Source of the DNA: Actinomycetota bacterium
GTDB lineage: Bacteria > Actinomycetota > Actinomycetes > S36-B12 > UBA5976
DNA length: 39,003 nt
Assembly (NCBI GenBank): GCA_016870575.1
Contig: VGBH01000012.1
Location: forward strand, 1-39,003
Direction of reading: 5' to 3'
In this document: positions 9,825-17,885 of the stretch, one piece after another
Layout of the letters: each line of letters begins with the position of its first letter
Position numbering within the stretch: the first letter of the stretch is position 1
Made by a program: the position numbers and the translations under genes
Notes under the pieces: model-generated
What the model saw: the letters and a program-made list of their open reading frames with translations, nothing else
The model's database searches: none
Told to the model about the DNA's origin: nothing

Positions 9825-10241
9825 GTGACCTCCAGCGCTGAGAGCGCAGCAGCAATAGCTGCCCGCCTCGGGGTGGTATCGGGCCAAGTTGTTCAGGAAC
9901 TTGGCTGGGATGAAGATGTTGATGAACAGCTACGTTCTGCAGTGGCAGCGATTTCTGGAGAATTAGTTGACGCCGATTTTGAAGATGTAGTGGATCTAGT
10001 TTTGTTCTGGTTCCGCGATGGCGATGATGATTTAGTGGAAGCATTAATGGATGCAATACATCCGCTAACTGACCAAGGTGTGATTTGGTTACTCACTCCA
10101 AAGTCCGGTCGAGATGGATTTGTTGAGCCAGAAGATATTACCGAAGCTGCGCCCTCAGCAGGATTGCAAGCAACCAGCACAATTAACGCTGCAGCAAATT
10201 GGCAAGGCACAAGATTAGTTGCACCTAGAGTGAAAAGGTAG
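9825..10241 (+). CDS. DUF3052 family protein
   Basis: 138 residues, function unknown. The conserved actinobacterial pattern is visible: an N-terminal ARLGVVSGQVVQELGWDEDV, an acidic middle (DADFEDVVDLVLFWFRDGDDD), and a C-terminal TDQGVIWLLTPKSGRDG followed by EDITEAAPSAGLQATST. These suit the DUF3052 family, which lies beside aceE and a peroxiredoxin in many actinobacteria. No signal peptide or transmembrane segment; very acidic. The GTG start is supported by AAGGAGA just upstream. The ahpE-like gene follows after 7 nt on the same strand, probably as one transcript. The family call is firm from pattern and synteny; the role is unknown. Confidence 0.88.
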   Translation: MTSSAESAAAIAARLGVVSGQVVQELGWDEDVDEQLRSAVAAISGELVDADFEDVVDLVLFWFRDGDDDLVEALMDAIHPLTDQGVIWLLTPKSGRDGFVEPEDITEAAPSAGLQATSTINAAANWQGTRLVAPRVKR

Positions 10242-10248
10242 GAAGAAA

Positions 10249-10704
10249 ATGAGTCTTAAAGTTGGAGATACGGCTCCAGACTTTAGTTTAACTGCGAGCA
10301 ATGGTCAGAAAGTTTCACTATCAGATTTCCGCGGAAAGAATGTTTTAATTTTCTTTTATCCGTTTGCTTTCTCAGGCATTTGTACTGGCGAAGTTTGCGC
10401 AATAAGAGATGAATTGCCTGCATCTTCTGATGACACAGTCATTTTGGGTATTTCCTGCGATCCTGTTTATTCACTAACGGCTTTTGCTAAAGCTGAGAAT
10501 CTAGATTATTTATTGCTAAGTGACTTTTGGCCACATGGCGAAGTTAGTGAAAAATATGGTGTCTTCTTACCTGAACGCGGAATGAGTACTAGAGGCTCAT
10601 TTGTAATTGATAAATCTGGAGTTATTCGTTGGCTTGTTGTTAACTCCCCAGGTGAGGCTCGCGATGTTAATGCCTATCGAGCGGCCTTAGCTAACTTAAG
10701 TTAG
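10249..10704 (+). CDS. AhpE-type peroxiredoxin
   Basis: Thiol peroxidase of the AhpC/TSA superfamily that reduces peroxides or peroxynitrite in the cytosol. 151 residues. The peroxidatic Cys lies in FYPFAFSGICTGEVCAIRDE at about residue 46, with the preceding Thr/Pro framework of the family. The one-Cys AhpE subclass typically uses FPFAFTGxCTGE, as here. A second Cys (GEVC) four residues later could take part in resolution, and another Cys occurs in GISCDPV. The Shine-Dalgarno TAGGAAG precedes the ATG and overlaps the DUF3052 stop. In mycobacteria AhpE is recycled by mycoredoxin, and a mycoredoxin-like gene lies at about 21.7-21.95 kb, so a functional link is plausible. Confidence 0.92.
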   Translation: MSLKVGDTAPDFSLTASNGQKVSLSDFRGKNVLIFFYPFAFSGICTGEVCAIRDELPASSDDTVILGISCDPVYSLTAFAKAENLDYLLLSDFWPHGEVSEKYGVFLPERGMSTRGSFVIDKSGVIRWLVVNSPGEARDVNAYRAALANLS

Positions 10705-10734
10705 CCACCCGATAAGGTTTGCTGCCCGGTAAAT

Positions 10735-10808
10735 GGGCCGCTAGCTCAGTTGGTTAGAGCACCGCCCTTACAAGGCGGGTGTCGGGGGTTCGAGTCCCTC
10801 GCGGCCCA
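10735..10808 (+). tRNA. tRNA-Val (anticodon TAC)
   Basis: The cloverleaf can be folded by eye. Acceptor stem GGGCCGC (10735-10741) pairs with GCGGCCC (10801-10807), discriminator A at 10808. The D arm is GCTC...GAGC. The anticodon stem CCGCC/GGCGG encloses loop CTTACAA, so the anticodon is TAC, reading GUA valine codons. The T arm has loop TTCGAGT. CCA is not encoded. The convergent photolyase stop codon begins at 10810, one base past the tRNA. Confidence 0.95.
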
Positions 10809-10809
10809 C

Positions 10810-12309
10810 TTAGATTTCACCAGATTCAAGCCCGGTCAATACTTCTTGTGCTCGCAAACGCAGTTTGTCTAAATCACTTAATCTATCTAACCCAAAAAAT
10901 TGCTGTCGCATTCGATGATTTCGTTCAAATTTTTCTCGATGCCTATCTAGAAAATCCCAATATAACGTGGTGAATGGACAAGCATTATCACCAACCCTGA
11001 GCTTGGGATCATATTTACAACTACCGCAAAACTGTCCCATCTTAGAAATATACGAGCCACCTGCTGCGTATGGTTTGGTCATCATTTTTCCACCATCTGC
11101 GTGTAATCCCATGCCGATGACATTGGGTACCATTACCCAATCAAATGCATCTACAAATGTGTTTGTCATCCAAGCTAGAAATTCTTCTGGTTCAACTCCT
11201 GCAAGAAGTGCAAGATTGGATAACACCATCAATCGGGGTATGTGGTGCGCATAGCCTCTTGATTTAACATCGCGAACTACACTGCCCACACAGTTCATTT
11301 GTGTTTTAGATTCATCCCAAAATAGAGGTAGCAATTTCCTCTTTGCTTCAAGTTGATTTTGTTTTTCATATCCAGCCCCAAAATACCAATATGTGCCATT
11401 CACATACTCGCGCCAACCAATTATCTGACGTATAAATCCCTCGATACTCGCTAAAGGTATCTTGCTCTGCTGATACTTAGTAATTGCCGCAGCGATAACT
11501 TCTTGTGGAGTTAGTAAACCGATATTCAGGTAAGGTGTTAGCAAAGAGTGGTATACCGACCATGAATTGATTGGCATTGCATCTTCATAAGCACCAAAAT
11601 CTGCTAAACCAAATTCAATAAAATCTAATAGACGCTCTCTCGCACCTGTGCGTGTTGTTGCCCAAGTGCCATCTGGATCATCGCCCCAGAGTTCTAAATC
11701 GCGCTGATTTAGATTACTCCAAACCCTCTTATCGATATCATCGAAGTCGTAGGTGCGAGGTTTTGGATAATCGCCTTTTCCTTTAGGTGGAGGAAGTCGA
11801 TTATCATGATCAAAATTCCATTTTCCACCAGTGGGCTCTCTGCCATCCATTAATATGTTTAGCCGAATTCGTTGTTGACGATAAAAATTTTCCATCTTAA
11901 GTGCGTTTTGCGATTGTGCCCATTGGTGAAACTCTGCTCGACTAGTTAGGAAAAAATCTGAAGGAATTAACTCAACACCATATTGCTCTAACGCAAACTG
12001 CTGCGATATCGAGTTTGGTTCAGTTGCATAAATTTGAGTCTCTGTGTTGGAACTTCGGTATTGCGCTATTCCATCGGCCATAGTGCTGGCTTTGATTTCT
12101 GTTACTTTATACCCTAAGTCCCCTAGTTCAACAACAAAATGAGCAAGCGCTGAATAGAACAAAAATATTCTTTGACGATGCCACGGCCTGCTGATTAGAA
12201 AACGATCACTATCAACAATTAATATGTCGGCATCTTTTGGGCCAAATTTTGCTAATGCACCACGTTCGGCATTGAGTTGGTCTGGTAACAATAAAACCGT
12301 TTTCTTCAT
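10810..12309 (-). CDS. Fe-S cluster photolyase / cryptochrome-like protein (deoxyribodipyrimidine photolyase-related)
   Basis: Flavoprotein of the prokaryotic FeS-BCP/CryPro (PhrB-like) class, whose characterised members repair (6-4) photoproducts in DNA with light. 499 residues. The N-terminal Rossmann-like antenna domain starts KTVLLLPDQLN, the family's usual beginning. Four Cys able to hold a [4Fe-4S] cluster are seen: one in MNCVGSVVRDV, two in FCGSCKYDP and one in NACPFTTLYWDFL. The C-terminal HRMRQQFFGLDRL is also characteristic. Last gene of the dense minus-strand run, 15 nt after the reductase. Photoprotection fits a sunlit-water organism; that ecology is inference. Whether it repairs DNA or senses light cannot be decided from sequence. 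Confidence 0.9.
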   Translation of the reverse strand: MKKTVLLLPDQLNAERGALAKFGPKDADILIVDSDRFLISRPWHRQRIFLFYSALAHFVVELGDLGYKVTEIKASTMADGIAQYRSSNTETQIYATEPNSISQQFALEQYGVELIPSDFFLTSRAEFHQWAQSQNALKMENFYRQQRIRLNILMDGREPTGGKWNFDHDNRLPPPKGKGDYPKPRTYDFDDIDKRVWSNLNQRDLELWGDDPDGTWATTRTGARERLLDFIEFGLADFGAYEDAMPINSWSVYHSLLTPYLNIGLLTPQEVIAAAITKYQQSKIPLASIEGFIRQIIGWREYVNGTYWYFGAGYEKQNQLEAKRKLLPLFWDESKTQMNCVGSVVRDVKSRGYAHHIPRLMVLSNLALLAGVEPEEFLAWMTNTFVDAFDWVMVPNVIGMGLHADGGKMMTKPYAAGGSYISKMGQFCGSCKYDPKLRVGDNACPFTTLYWDFLDRHREKFERNHRMRQQFFGLDRLSDLDKLRLRAQEVLTGLESGEI

Positions 12310-12324
12310 TTCAACTCAATTTCT

Positions 12325-13305
12325 TTATTCAGCATCTCCCGAGCTGTGTGGCGGATTCAAGTGAGCATCAGGATTGATTGCTACATATGCATTATTTACA
12401 GCTATCGCTGCTTCGCCAAATCCAACTGAGATTAACGGCACTTTGCCTTCATAGGTGGTAATGTCACCAGCGGCATAAACTCGTTCGACATTTGTTTGCA
12501 TTTTGGTGTTTACTGCGATTTTTCTTCCTTGAACTTCAAGTCCCCATTTTGTAAATGGTCCAAGATTTGCCACAAAGCCAAGTGCGGCAATTACTGTTTG
12601 TGCGGGGAGTAAAATTATCTCTTTTGTTAGCTTGTGGGTGATTTCAACTTGATTAATCCAATTATCTCCAAGAATGTTTGTAACTTCACTTGACGTAATA
12701 ATCCGAACACCAGATTCTTTTACTTGATTTACTGTTGCAGTATGTGCTCTAAATTCCTCTCGACGATGCACTATCGTGATTGATTTGGCAATCGGTTTTA
12801 GATTTAGCGCCCAATCGAATGCTGAATCTCCACCACCGACAATCACAAGATCTTTATCTCGATGTTGTTCAAAATCAGGAACAAAATAAACTAAACCTTT
12901 TCCTAAGTAATCTTCGCCAGCGGGTAATGGTCGCGGTTTGAAGGTGCCAATTCCACCGGTAATGATTATTGCTTTTGCCGATACTTCTTGTCCTAAATGT
13001 GACTTCACGGTTAATTCATCAGAATGCTGTGTTAATTCTTCGGCTTGATGCCCCAGTAGGTAATTTGGCTTAAATGCTCCTGCCTGCATTGCAAGGTTAT
13101 TAACTAAATCTCTACCTTTAACTCCAGGGTAGCCTGCAACATCAAAAATTAACTTCTCTGGATACATCGCAGAAATTTGCCCACCGACCTCTGCAAGAGA
13201 ATCCATCACAACAACACTCATCCCTCGATAGCCTGCGTAATAGGCAGCATAAAGTCCAGATGGACCAGCGCCAATAATTAAGATATCAGCAGAAATTGTG
13301 CTCAC
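12325..13305 (-). CDS. Thioredoxin-reductase-like ferredoxin-NADP reductase
   Basis: FAD/NAD(P)H oxidoreductase, 326 residues. FAD-binding GxGxxG is at the N-terminus (ILIIGAGPSGLYAAYYAG), with VGGQISAMYPEKLIFDVAGYP typical of the TrxR-like FNR family. A second nucleotide-binding fold carries IVGGGDSAFDWAL. The redox CxxC of true thioredoxin reductases is absent, which argues for ferredoxin-NADP reductase. The start is GTG, with AAGG about 7 nt upstream. It lies 9 nt after a cytochrome P450 gene, so it probably supplies electrons, through a ferredoxin encoded elsewhere, to that P450. Confidence is high for the family and moderate for the partner. Confidence 0.9.
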   Translation of the reverse strand: MSTISADILIIGAGPSGLYAAYYAGYRGMSVVVMDSLAEVGGQISAMYPEKLIFDVAGYPGVKGRDLVNNLAMQAGAFKPNYLLGHQAEELTQHSDELTVKSHLGQEVSAKAIIITGGIGTFKPRPLPAGEDYLGKGLVYFVPDFEQHRDKDLVIVGGGDSAFDWALNLKPIAKSITIVHRREEFRAHTATVNQVKESGVRIITSSEVTNILGDNWINQVEITHKLTKEIILLPAQTVIAALGFVANLGPFTKWGLEVQGRKIAVNTKMQTNVERVYAAGDITTYEGKVPLISVGFGEAAIAVNNAYVAINPDAHLNPPHSSGDAE

Positions 13306-13314
13306 TGGTCAACC

Positions 13315-14514
13315 TTATACGGTAACCAAAATACTTTCATACCCACGCAAAACGAATGTGGGACGCATCACCGGTTCGGCTGCTAATTGTATATTAGGGA
13401 ACTTTTCAAACAACGCGGGAAGTGAAGACGTCATTTCTAATCTAGCTAAAGGTGCACCGAGACAAAAGTGTATACCGCCACCAAACCCGATGTGCGGATT
13501 AGGGTTACGAGTTACATCAAGTCGATCAGGTTGCTGAAAGATGCTCTCATCGCGATTTGCTGAACCTAATAAAGCGGCAATCTTTTGTCCCGTTTTTACC
13601 GTAATGCCATTTATTTCAGTATCGCTTGTGGCTGTTCGTTCAAACAATTGCAGCGGTGCATCAAAGCGTAAGAATTCTTCAACTGCTGTATCTGCAATTG
13701 CACGTGGATTCTTTTTGAGTTTTTCTACCTCCAATTGATCTCGCATAGTCGCGACAAATCCATTACCAAATCCATTGACGCTTGCTTCATGGCCTGCATT
13801 AAGGAGTAATACGCAAGTTGCAATTAGCTCGTGCAGTGACAGTTTCTCGCCGGACTCTTCAACTCGTGCAAGCTCGGTTACTAAATCAAAGGTTGGGTTT
13901 TGTTTTCTTTCAGTAACCATCTGAGTTATTAATTGAGCAAAATCAGCACCTGCAGCGCGAGCAGCTGCTTGCTGATCTGCGGTGTGTCCGTATTCATACA
14001 TTTTTACTATTGCTTGCGACCAAGGCCTAAGGAGTTCTTGTGATTCTGGAGCAACACCGAGCAATTCAGCAATAACCATTACAGGTAAGGGTTCAGCAAA
14101 ATCAGCAATGACATCAAAATTTCCATTTTCTTTCAACTTTATCTCACAGTTGATAAGTAAATCTTGAACTATCTGATTAATTCGAGGCGCTAATCGATCA
14201 ATTTGGCCACGATTAAATGCTTTTGCTACTAGAGCGCGAAGTCGCGTGTGCTTTGGCGGTTCACTATCTAGAATGGAATCTGCATGCAGCCAATTAAAAG
14301 TTTCCCATAACTCTTCAGGCTCTCGGGGTTGAAATATTCGGCCTAGAGTTTTTGCTCGCAGCACTGCGTTTGCATCGGCATGCCTTGGGGCTAGCCACAT
14401 ATTCATTTCATTATGCCAAATAGGTTTTCCGGCAGATCGCAATTGGGCCATAATCGGATATGGGTTTTTAACAAATTCGACATTAGTTAAGTCAAAGTCG
14501 AGGATATCTTCCAT
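13315..14514 (-). CDS. Cytochrome P450 (first of two)
   Basis: Soluble bacterial class I P450, 399 residues, a haem monooxygenase of unknown substrate. The haem-binding loop is FGGGIHFCLGAPLAR with the axial Cys near residue 350. The K-helix ExxR is in VEEFLRFD, and the C-helix region has HTRLRALVAKAF. The I-helix reads LLNAGHEASVNGFG: the usual Thr after the acidic residue (AGxE-T-T) is Ala here, with Ser next. That could alter proton delivery to the haem oxygen. It is followed after 9 nt by an FNR-type reductase, an expected electron-chain neighbour. No ferredoxin gene is seen in the window. Confidence 0.93.
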   Translation of the reverse strand: MEDILDFDLTNVEFVKNPYPIMAQLRSAGKPIWHNEMNMWLAPRHADANAVLRAKTLGRIFQPREPEELWETFNWLHADSILDSEPPKHTRLRALVAKAFNRGQIDRLAPRINQIVQDLLINCEIKLKENGNFDVIADFAEPLPVMVIAELLGVAPESQELLRPWSQAIVKMYEYGHTADQQAAARAAGADFAQLITQMVTERKQNPTFDLVTELARVEESGEKLSLHELIATCVLLLNAGHEASVNGFGNGFVATMRDQLEVEKLKKNPRAIADTAVEEFLRFDAPLQLFERTATSDTEINGITVKTGQKIAALLGSANRDESIFQQPDRLDVTRNPNPHIGFGGGIHFCLGAPLARLEMTSSLPALFEKFPNIQLAAEPVMRPTFVLRGYESILVTV

Positions 14515-14542
14515 GTACGAATTTAACTAATCATCTAATCTG

Positions 14543-15535
14543 CTATGCAACACCAAGGGCAACAATTAGTCCAAGGCTTCCTGTGGCAATTAGCACCCAT
14601 GCGATTGTTGCTGCAATGAGCGGGTTACCGCCAACCGTAATTAGGTTGCGCCATTTAACGCCCATACCCATTCCAGTAATTCCAGCGGTTAACAACAAAA
14701 TAGAGACAGTTTTGCCCATATCAATTACTTGCACGGGAATAGTAAGCAAACTATTTAAACTCAAAACTCCAATGAAAAGCAAAATAAATGGCGGAATTGC
14801 AGCACGCATTTTCGCGCCAGCAGCTACATTGAATTTCGCTGATATGGCAATAAGCATAGGAGCTAATAGCAACATACGAGTTAGTTTTACTATTACTGCA
14901 ATCGTTAGCGCGGCCCCTCCAATTACTTCGGCCGTAGCAACTACCTGCCCAACATCGTGTACTGCTGCACCAGCCCATGCACCAAATCGCTGTTCACTTA
15001 ACCCTAATAAACTGGCAAACAACGGAAGTGCTCCAATTGAAATGGTTCCAAACAAAGTCACAAGGCCTACTGCATAAGCGGTTTCTTCTCGTTTGGCATT
15101 TATGGTTGGCGAAATAGCTGCAATGGCGGTGTTGCCACAAATTGCAAAACCTGCACCTAGCAAAATCGAGGTATTTTTAGATAAATTTAAAACTTTTCCA
15201 AGCACAATAACACCAAAAAAAGTACCAACGACCACAATTACTACGAGGATTAATCCGGCAAATCCAACTTCAGCTACTTGATTAAAACTAATTCTAAGTC
15301 CAAGTAAAATAATACCAAGACGCATTAAGTATTTACTTGCAAATACTGCACCTGGCGTAATGGAATCAGGTAATCTAAACAGATTACTTACTAAAAGTGC
15401 AATTACCAAACCAACGGTTAATGAACTGACAACTGAAAATTGTTGCGATACTAAATAGGCAATCGTGGTAACTACGGTAACAAGCACCAGACCATTTATA
15501 TGCTGGCGTCCAATTAACTTAATTTTTCTCTCCAC
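14543..15535 (-). CDS. YeiH family membrane exporter (PF03601; putative sulfate/sulfite exporter)
   Basis: Polytopic inner-membrane protein of 330 residues with about ten hydrophobic segments. Family signatures are ASKYLMRLGIILLGLRI, AGFAICGNTAIAAISP and GAWAGAAVHDVGQVVA. Members in sulfonate-degrading bacteria (SuyZ type) are proposed to export sulfate or sulfite. The GTG start at 15535 lies inside the preceding dehydrogenase gene (22-nt overlap), which suggests translational coupling since no good Shine-Dalgarno is visible. Position next to two 2-hydroxyacid dehydrogenases and a UxaA/SuyB-like fragment makes removal of inorganic sulfur a reasonable inference. The family is certain; the substrate is inferred. 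Confidence 0.88.
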   Translation of the reverse strand: MERKIKLIGRQHINGLVLVTVVTTIAYLVSQQFSVVSSLTVGLVIALLVSNLFRLPDSITPGAVFASKYLMRLGIILLGLRISFNQVAEVGFAGLILVVIVVVGTFFGVIVLGKVLNLSKNTSILLGAGFAICGNTAIAAISPTINAKREETAYAVGLVTLFGTISIGALPLFASLLGLSEQRFGAWAGAAVHDVGQVVATAEVIGGAALTIAVIVKLTRMLLLAPMLIAISAKFNVAAGAKMRAAIPPFILLFIGVLSLNSLLTIPVQVIDMGKTVSILLLTAGITGMGMGVKWRNLITVGGNPLIAATIAWVLIATGSLGLIVALGVA

Positions 15536-16500
15536 GCATCAATTTCATCGATAACTTCATTGGTCAAATTTAATTCAATATCGCCAGATAACTCAAGTGG
15601 GTGCAACTTACTTGCACCAGGTACACGACTACCAGAATTAATCACATTGTTCTGTAGTTCAGAAATCCGCTGATATTGAGAATCATCAATGAAAGCTGCA
15701 TTTACGCTTATTACAAAATGACTAATTTGTTGTGGGCGAGAATTATCTTCGGGGTTGAACATATCAGGCATGCCTTTAGCTAAATGGGGACCAACTAATC
15801 CACCGGTTAAAGTTTCAACTGCCATTGCAAGTGCAAATCCTTTAGCTCCGCCAAGTGGAGCGAGCATTCCCATCAAAGCTGACTGCGCATCAGTTGTTGG
15901 ATTGCCTTCTCGATCCAGTGCCCAGCCAGCTGGAATTGGTTCACCTATTTTTGCTTTAGCAGCAATTTTTCCTCGAGCAACAGCGCTTGTTGCTAAATCT
16001 ATGATTAATTGTGTTGGCATTCCCGGTACACCTATGGCAAGCGGTGAAGTAGATAAAAGCGGAGTTGATCCACCCCAAGCAGGCATAACTGCAGGTGCAT
16101 TGCTAAATAGAAAAGTTAAGCAGTCACGTTTAATTCCAGGCCAAGTGAATAGTCCTAACGCGCCAGCATGCGAACTACTGCGAACAGCAACAGCTGAACT
16201 ACCATGAATCTGAGCGATTTCGGCTGCAGTTGAAGCCGCTTGCCATAGTTGCCAGTGACCGAGGCCATTTTGTCCATTTAATACTTGCAAAGTTGTCATT
16301 GATTTTTCCGCAACTAATTCAGCGCTTGCAGATATTCCACCTGCAGTTATTCGCGTCAAATAGTAGGGAAGCCGAATCAATCCATGACTGCCAATTCCCC
16401 AAGCGTCCGCAGCGCAAATCAATTGAGCAGTGAGATGTGCATTTTGTTCAGGTACTCCTGATTGAACAAGAAGTTTTGTAGCAAGAGATACACCCTCAAT
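15514..16500 (-). CDS. Malate/L-lactate (Ldh2/ComC-type) dehydrogenase with an anomalous 5' end
   Basis: NAD(P)-dependent dehydrogenase of family PF02615, which includes malate, ureidoglycolate and (R)-sulfolactate (ComC) dehydrogenases. Visible motifs are AADAWGIGSHGLIRLPYYL, SSSHAGALG, WGGSTPLLSTSPLAIG and LATSAVARGKI. Family-like sequence continues upstream of the first in-frame TTG (16422): residues reading VSLATKLLVQSGVPEQ precede it. No ATG, GTG or TTG occurs in that frame before an in-frame TGA at 16513-16515. Coordinates here start at an ATT (16498-16500). The alternative is an ATG at 16506-16508 in TAATG overlap with the upstream stop, but it is out of frame by one base, so a small frameshift would be needed. 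Function class is firm; the start is not. Confidence 0.85.
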   Translation of the reverse strand: MEGVSLATKLLVQSGVPEQNAHLTAQLICAADAWGIGSHGLIRLPYYLTRITAGGISASAELVAEKSMTTLQVLNGQNGLGHWQLWQAASTAAEIAQIHGSSAVAVRSSSHAGALGLFTWPGIKRDCLTFLFSNAPAVMPAWGGSTPLLSTSPLAIGVPGMPTQLIIDLATSAVARGKIAAKAKIGEPIPAGWALDREGNPTTDAQSALMGMLAPLGGAKGFALAMAVETLTGGLVGPHLAKGMPDMFNPEDNSRPQQISHFVISVNAAFIDDSQYQRISELQNNVINSGSRVPGASKLHPLELSGDIELNLTNEVIDEIDAWREKLS

Positions 16501-16507
16501 AACTTCA

Positions 16508-17446
16508 TTATTTCACTTCACCTACCGCATATTGTAGAGGTTGATTTGTTAGCTTTCGAATGATTTCATCAACTAAAATCTGATTGATTCTAATCTGACT
16601 TTCGTGTGTAATGCCAGCCACATGTAGTGTTAGTACTACATTTGAAAACTTCTGAAATTTACTAGCGTCGCTGGGTTCCTTTTCCCGGACGTCCAAACCT
16701 GCACCGGCAATTAGACCACTTTCTAAAGCCGTTACAAGTGCAGTTTCATCCACTACTTCGCCACGACCAACATTAACTAAAATACAATTTGGCTTCATCG
16801 GTTTAAGCCGATCTAAATTGATCAAATGGTTCGTATCTTTGTTTGACGGCACATGAATGCTAACAAAATCTGAACTTGATAGCAGATTGTTTAGTTCAGT
16901 TACCTCAATTCCAAGTTCACTTATCGATGGGTCATTAGCAGAAACAAATGGGTCATAACCAATAATTTTCATCTGAAAACCACTTAGCAGTCGAGCAGCT
17001 GCTTTAGCGGTTGCTCCACAACCAATAAGCCCCCAAGTTTTCCCAGTTAACTCTGTTCCAGGAGTTCGGTTCCACTTACCTAAAATAATTTCCTGATGAT
17101 GTTCACCAATCTGCCGAGCAACAGTTAATGCAAGTCCGACAGCAAGCTCACCCACACTTACTGCGTTTGCACCAAGACCTGCGATAACTGCAACACCACG
17201 CTGATTGCAGGCTGAAATATCGATGTTATCCAGCCCAACACCAGCACGTGCAACGATCTTTAATTTTGGCGCATGATCTAATAAATTAGCTGTAACCTGG
17301 GTGCGATTTCGAACCACGATTGCTTCTGCATCAGCAAGCAAAGAGAACAATTTTGCTTTATCGCCAAATGCAGTTGGTTCATAAACTACATTTGATAATG
17401 ACTTAAACTCAGGACCGTAAACATCCTCGACAATCAGAATAGACAC
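16508..17446 (-). CDS. D-isomer-specific 2-hydroxyacid dehydrogenase (SerA/SlcC-like)
   Basis: NAD-dependent oxidoreductase of 312 residues. The nucleotide-binding GxGxxx motif is in WGLIGCGATAKAAARLL. Substrate and catalytic features are ARAGVGLDNID (Arg region), NVGRGEVVDETAL, and the catalytic His in VLTLHVAGITHE. It is a short form without the ACT regulatory domain of full SerA, so it is less likely to be the biosynthetic phosphoglycerate dehydrogenase. In sulfolactate degraders a protein of this size (SlcC) oxidises (S)-sulfolactate. The start is GTG, 4 nt after the stop of the UxaA-like fragment, and its stop overlaps a candidate ATG of the next gene (TAATG). The substrate is inferred from neighbours only. 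Confidence 0.85.
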   Translation of the reverse strand: MSILIVEDVYGPEFKSLSNVVYEPTAFGDKAKLFSLLADAEAIVVRNRTQVTANLLDHAPKLKIVARAGVGLDNIDISACNQRGVAVIAGLGANAVSVGELAVGLALTVARQIGEHHQEIILGKWNRTPGTELTGKTWGLIGCGATAKAAARLLSGFQMKIIGYDPFVSANDPSISELGIEVTELNNLLSSSDFVSIHVPSNKDTNHLINLDRLKPMKPNCILVNVGRGEVVDETALVTALESGLIAGAGLDVREKEPSDASKFQKFSNVVLTLHVAGITHESQIRINQILVDEIIRKLTNQPLQYAVGEVK

Positions 17447-17450
17447 TGGA

Positions 17451-17885
17451 TTATGCGCTGATGTACAACTTAGTAAAGGTGAACTCGCGATGTCCTAGTG
17501 ACTCGGCAGCAGTAAGTCTGCCGTTTACTGTTCGCTCAATCTCTGCCATCAATTTGTTGCCAGCTACAGTTAAGGAATAATCAAACGTTAGTAGCCCGGA
17601 AACATCAACGTCTATGTGTTCACTCATTGTGGCACAGGTTTTCGGATTAGCACTAATTTTGATTACTGGCACTATTGGATTTCCAATCACATTGCCTTGA
17701 CCTGTTGGAAAAAGATGGATAGCAATTCCTCCAGCAGCCATCAACGTAATGCATTCAGCAGCGGCGGATGAGGTATCCATAAAATACAAACCGCGTTTTG
17801 CTGAATCTGGAATCTCAGCTGGCTTGAGCACGCCAATTACTGGCACGGCACCTGTCTTCGCAATATTCCCTAAAGCCTTTTCTTC
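17451..17885 (-). pseudogene. C-terminal fragment of a UxaA/SuyB-type dehydratase or sulfo-lyase
   Basis: Matches only the C-terminal part of the altronate/galactarate dehydratase and (2R)-sulfolactate sulfo-lyase large-subunit family: [76 protein letters not shown]. Full members are roughly 390-500 residues; about 145 remain here. Family-like sequence begins near 17885, and the first usable start is a GTG at 17846 inside the domain (131 residues). Upstream of about 17890 the frame turns non-homologous and meets a TGA. The N-terminal and central domains are missing. Which family member it derived from cannot be decided from this piece; neighbours favour a SuyB-like origin. Confidence 0.72.

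Noticed and set aside
10735-10808. tRNA-Val as a phage or island attachment site
   Set aside because: No integrase gene and no repeated copy of the tRNA 3' end were noticed in the window.
14583-15077. 164-codon plus-strand frame antisense to the YeiH gene
   Set aside because: The YeiH frame on the minus strand has clear membrane segments and family motifs; the antisense frame has none.
15755-16207. 150-codon plus-strand frame antisense to the Ldh2-type gene
   Set aside because: It overlaps conserved Ldh2 motifs and shows no ribosome site or recognisable domain.
16508-17446. The D-2-hydroxyacid dehydrogenase as serine-biosynthetic SerA
   Set aside because: It lacks the C-terminal ACT and intervening domains of actinobacterial SerA and lies in a hydroxyacid/exporter gene run, although phosphoglycerate activity cannot be excluded.
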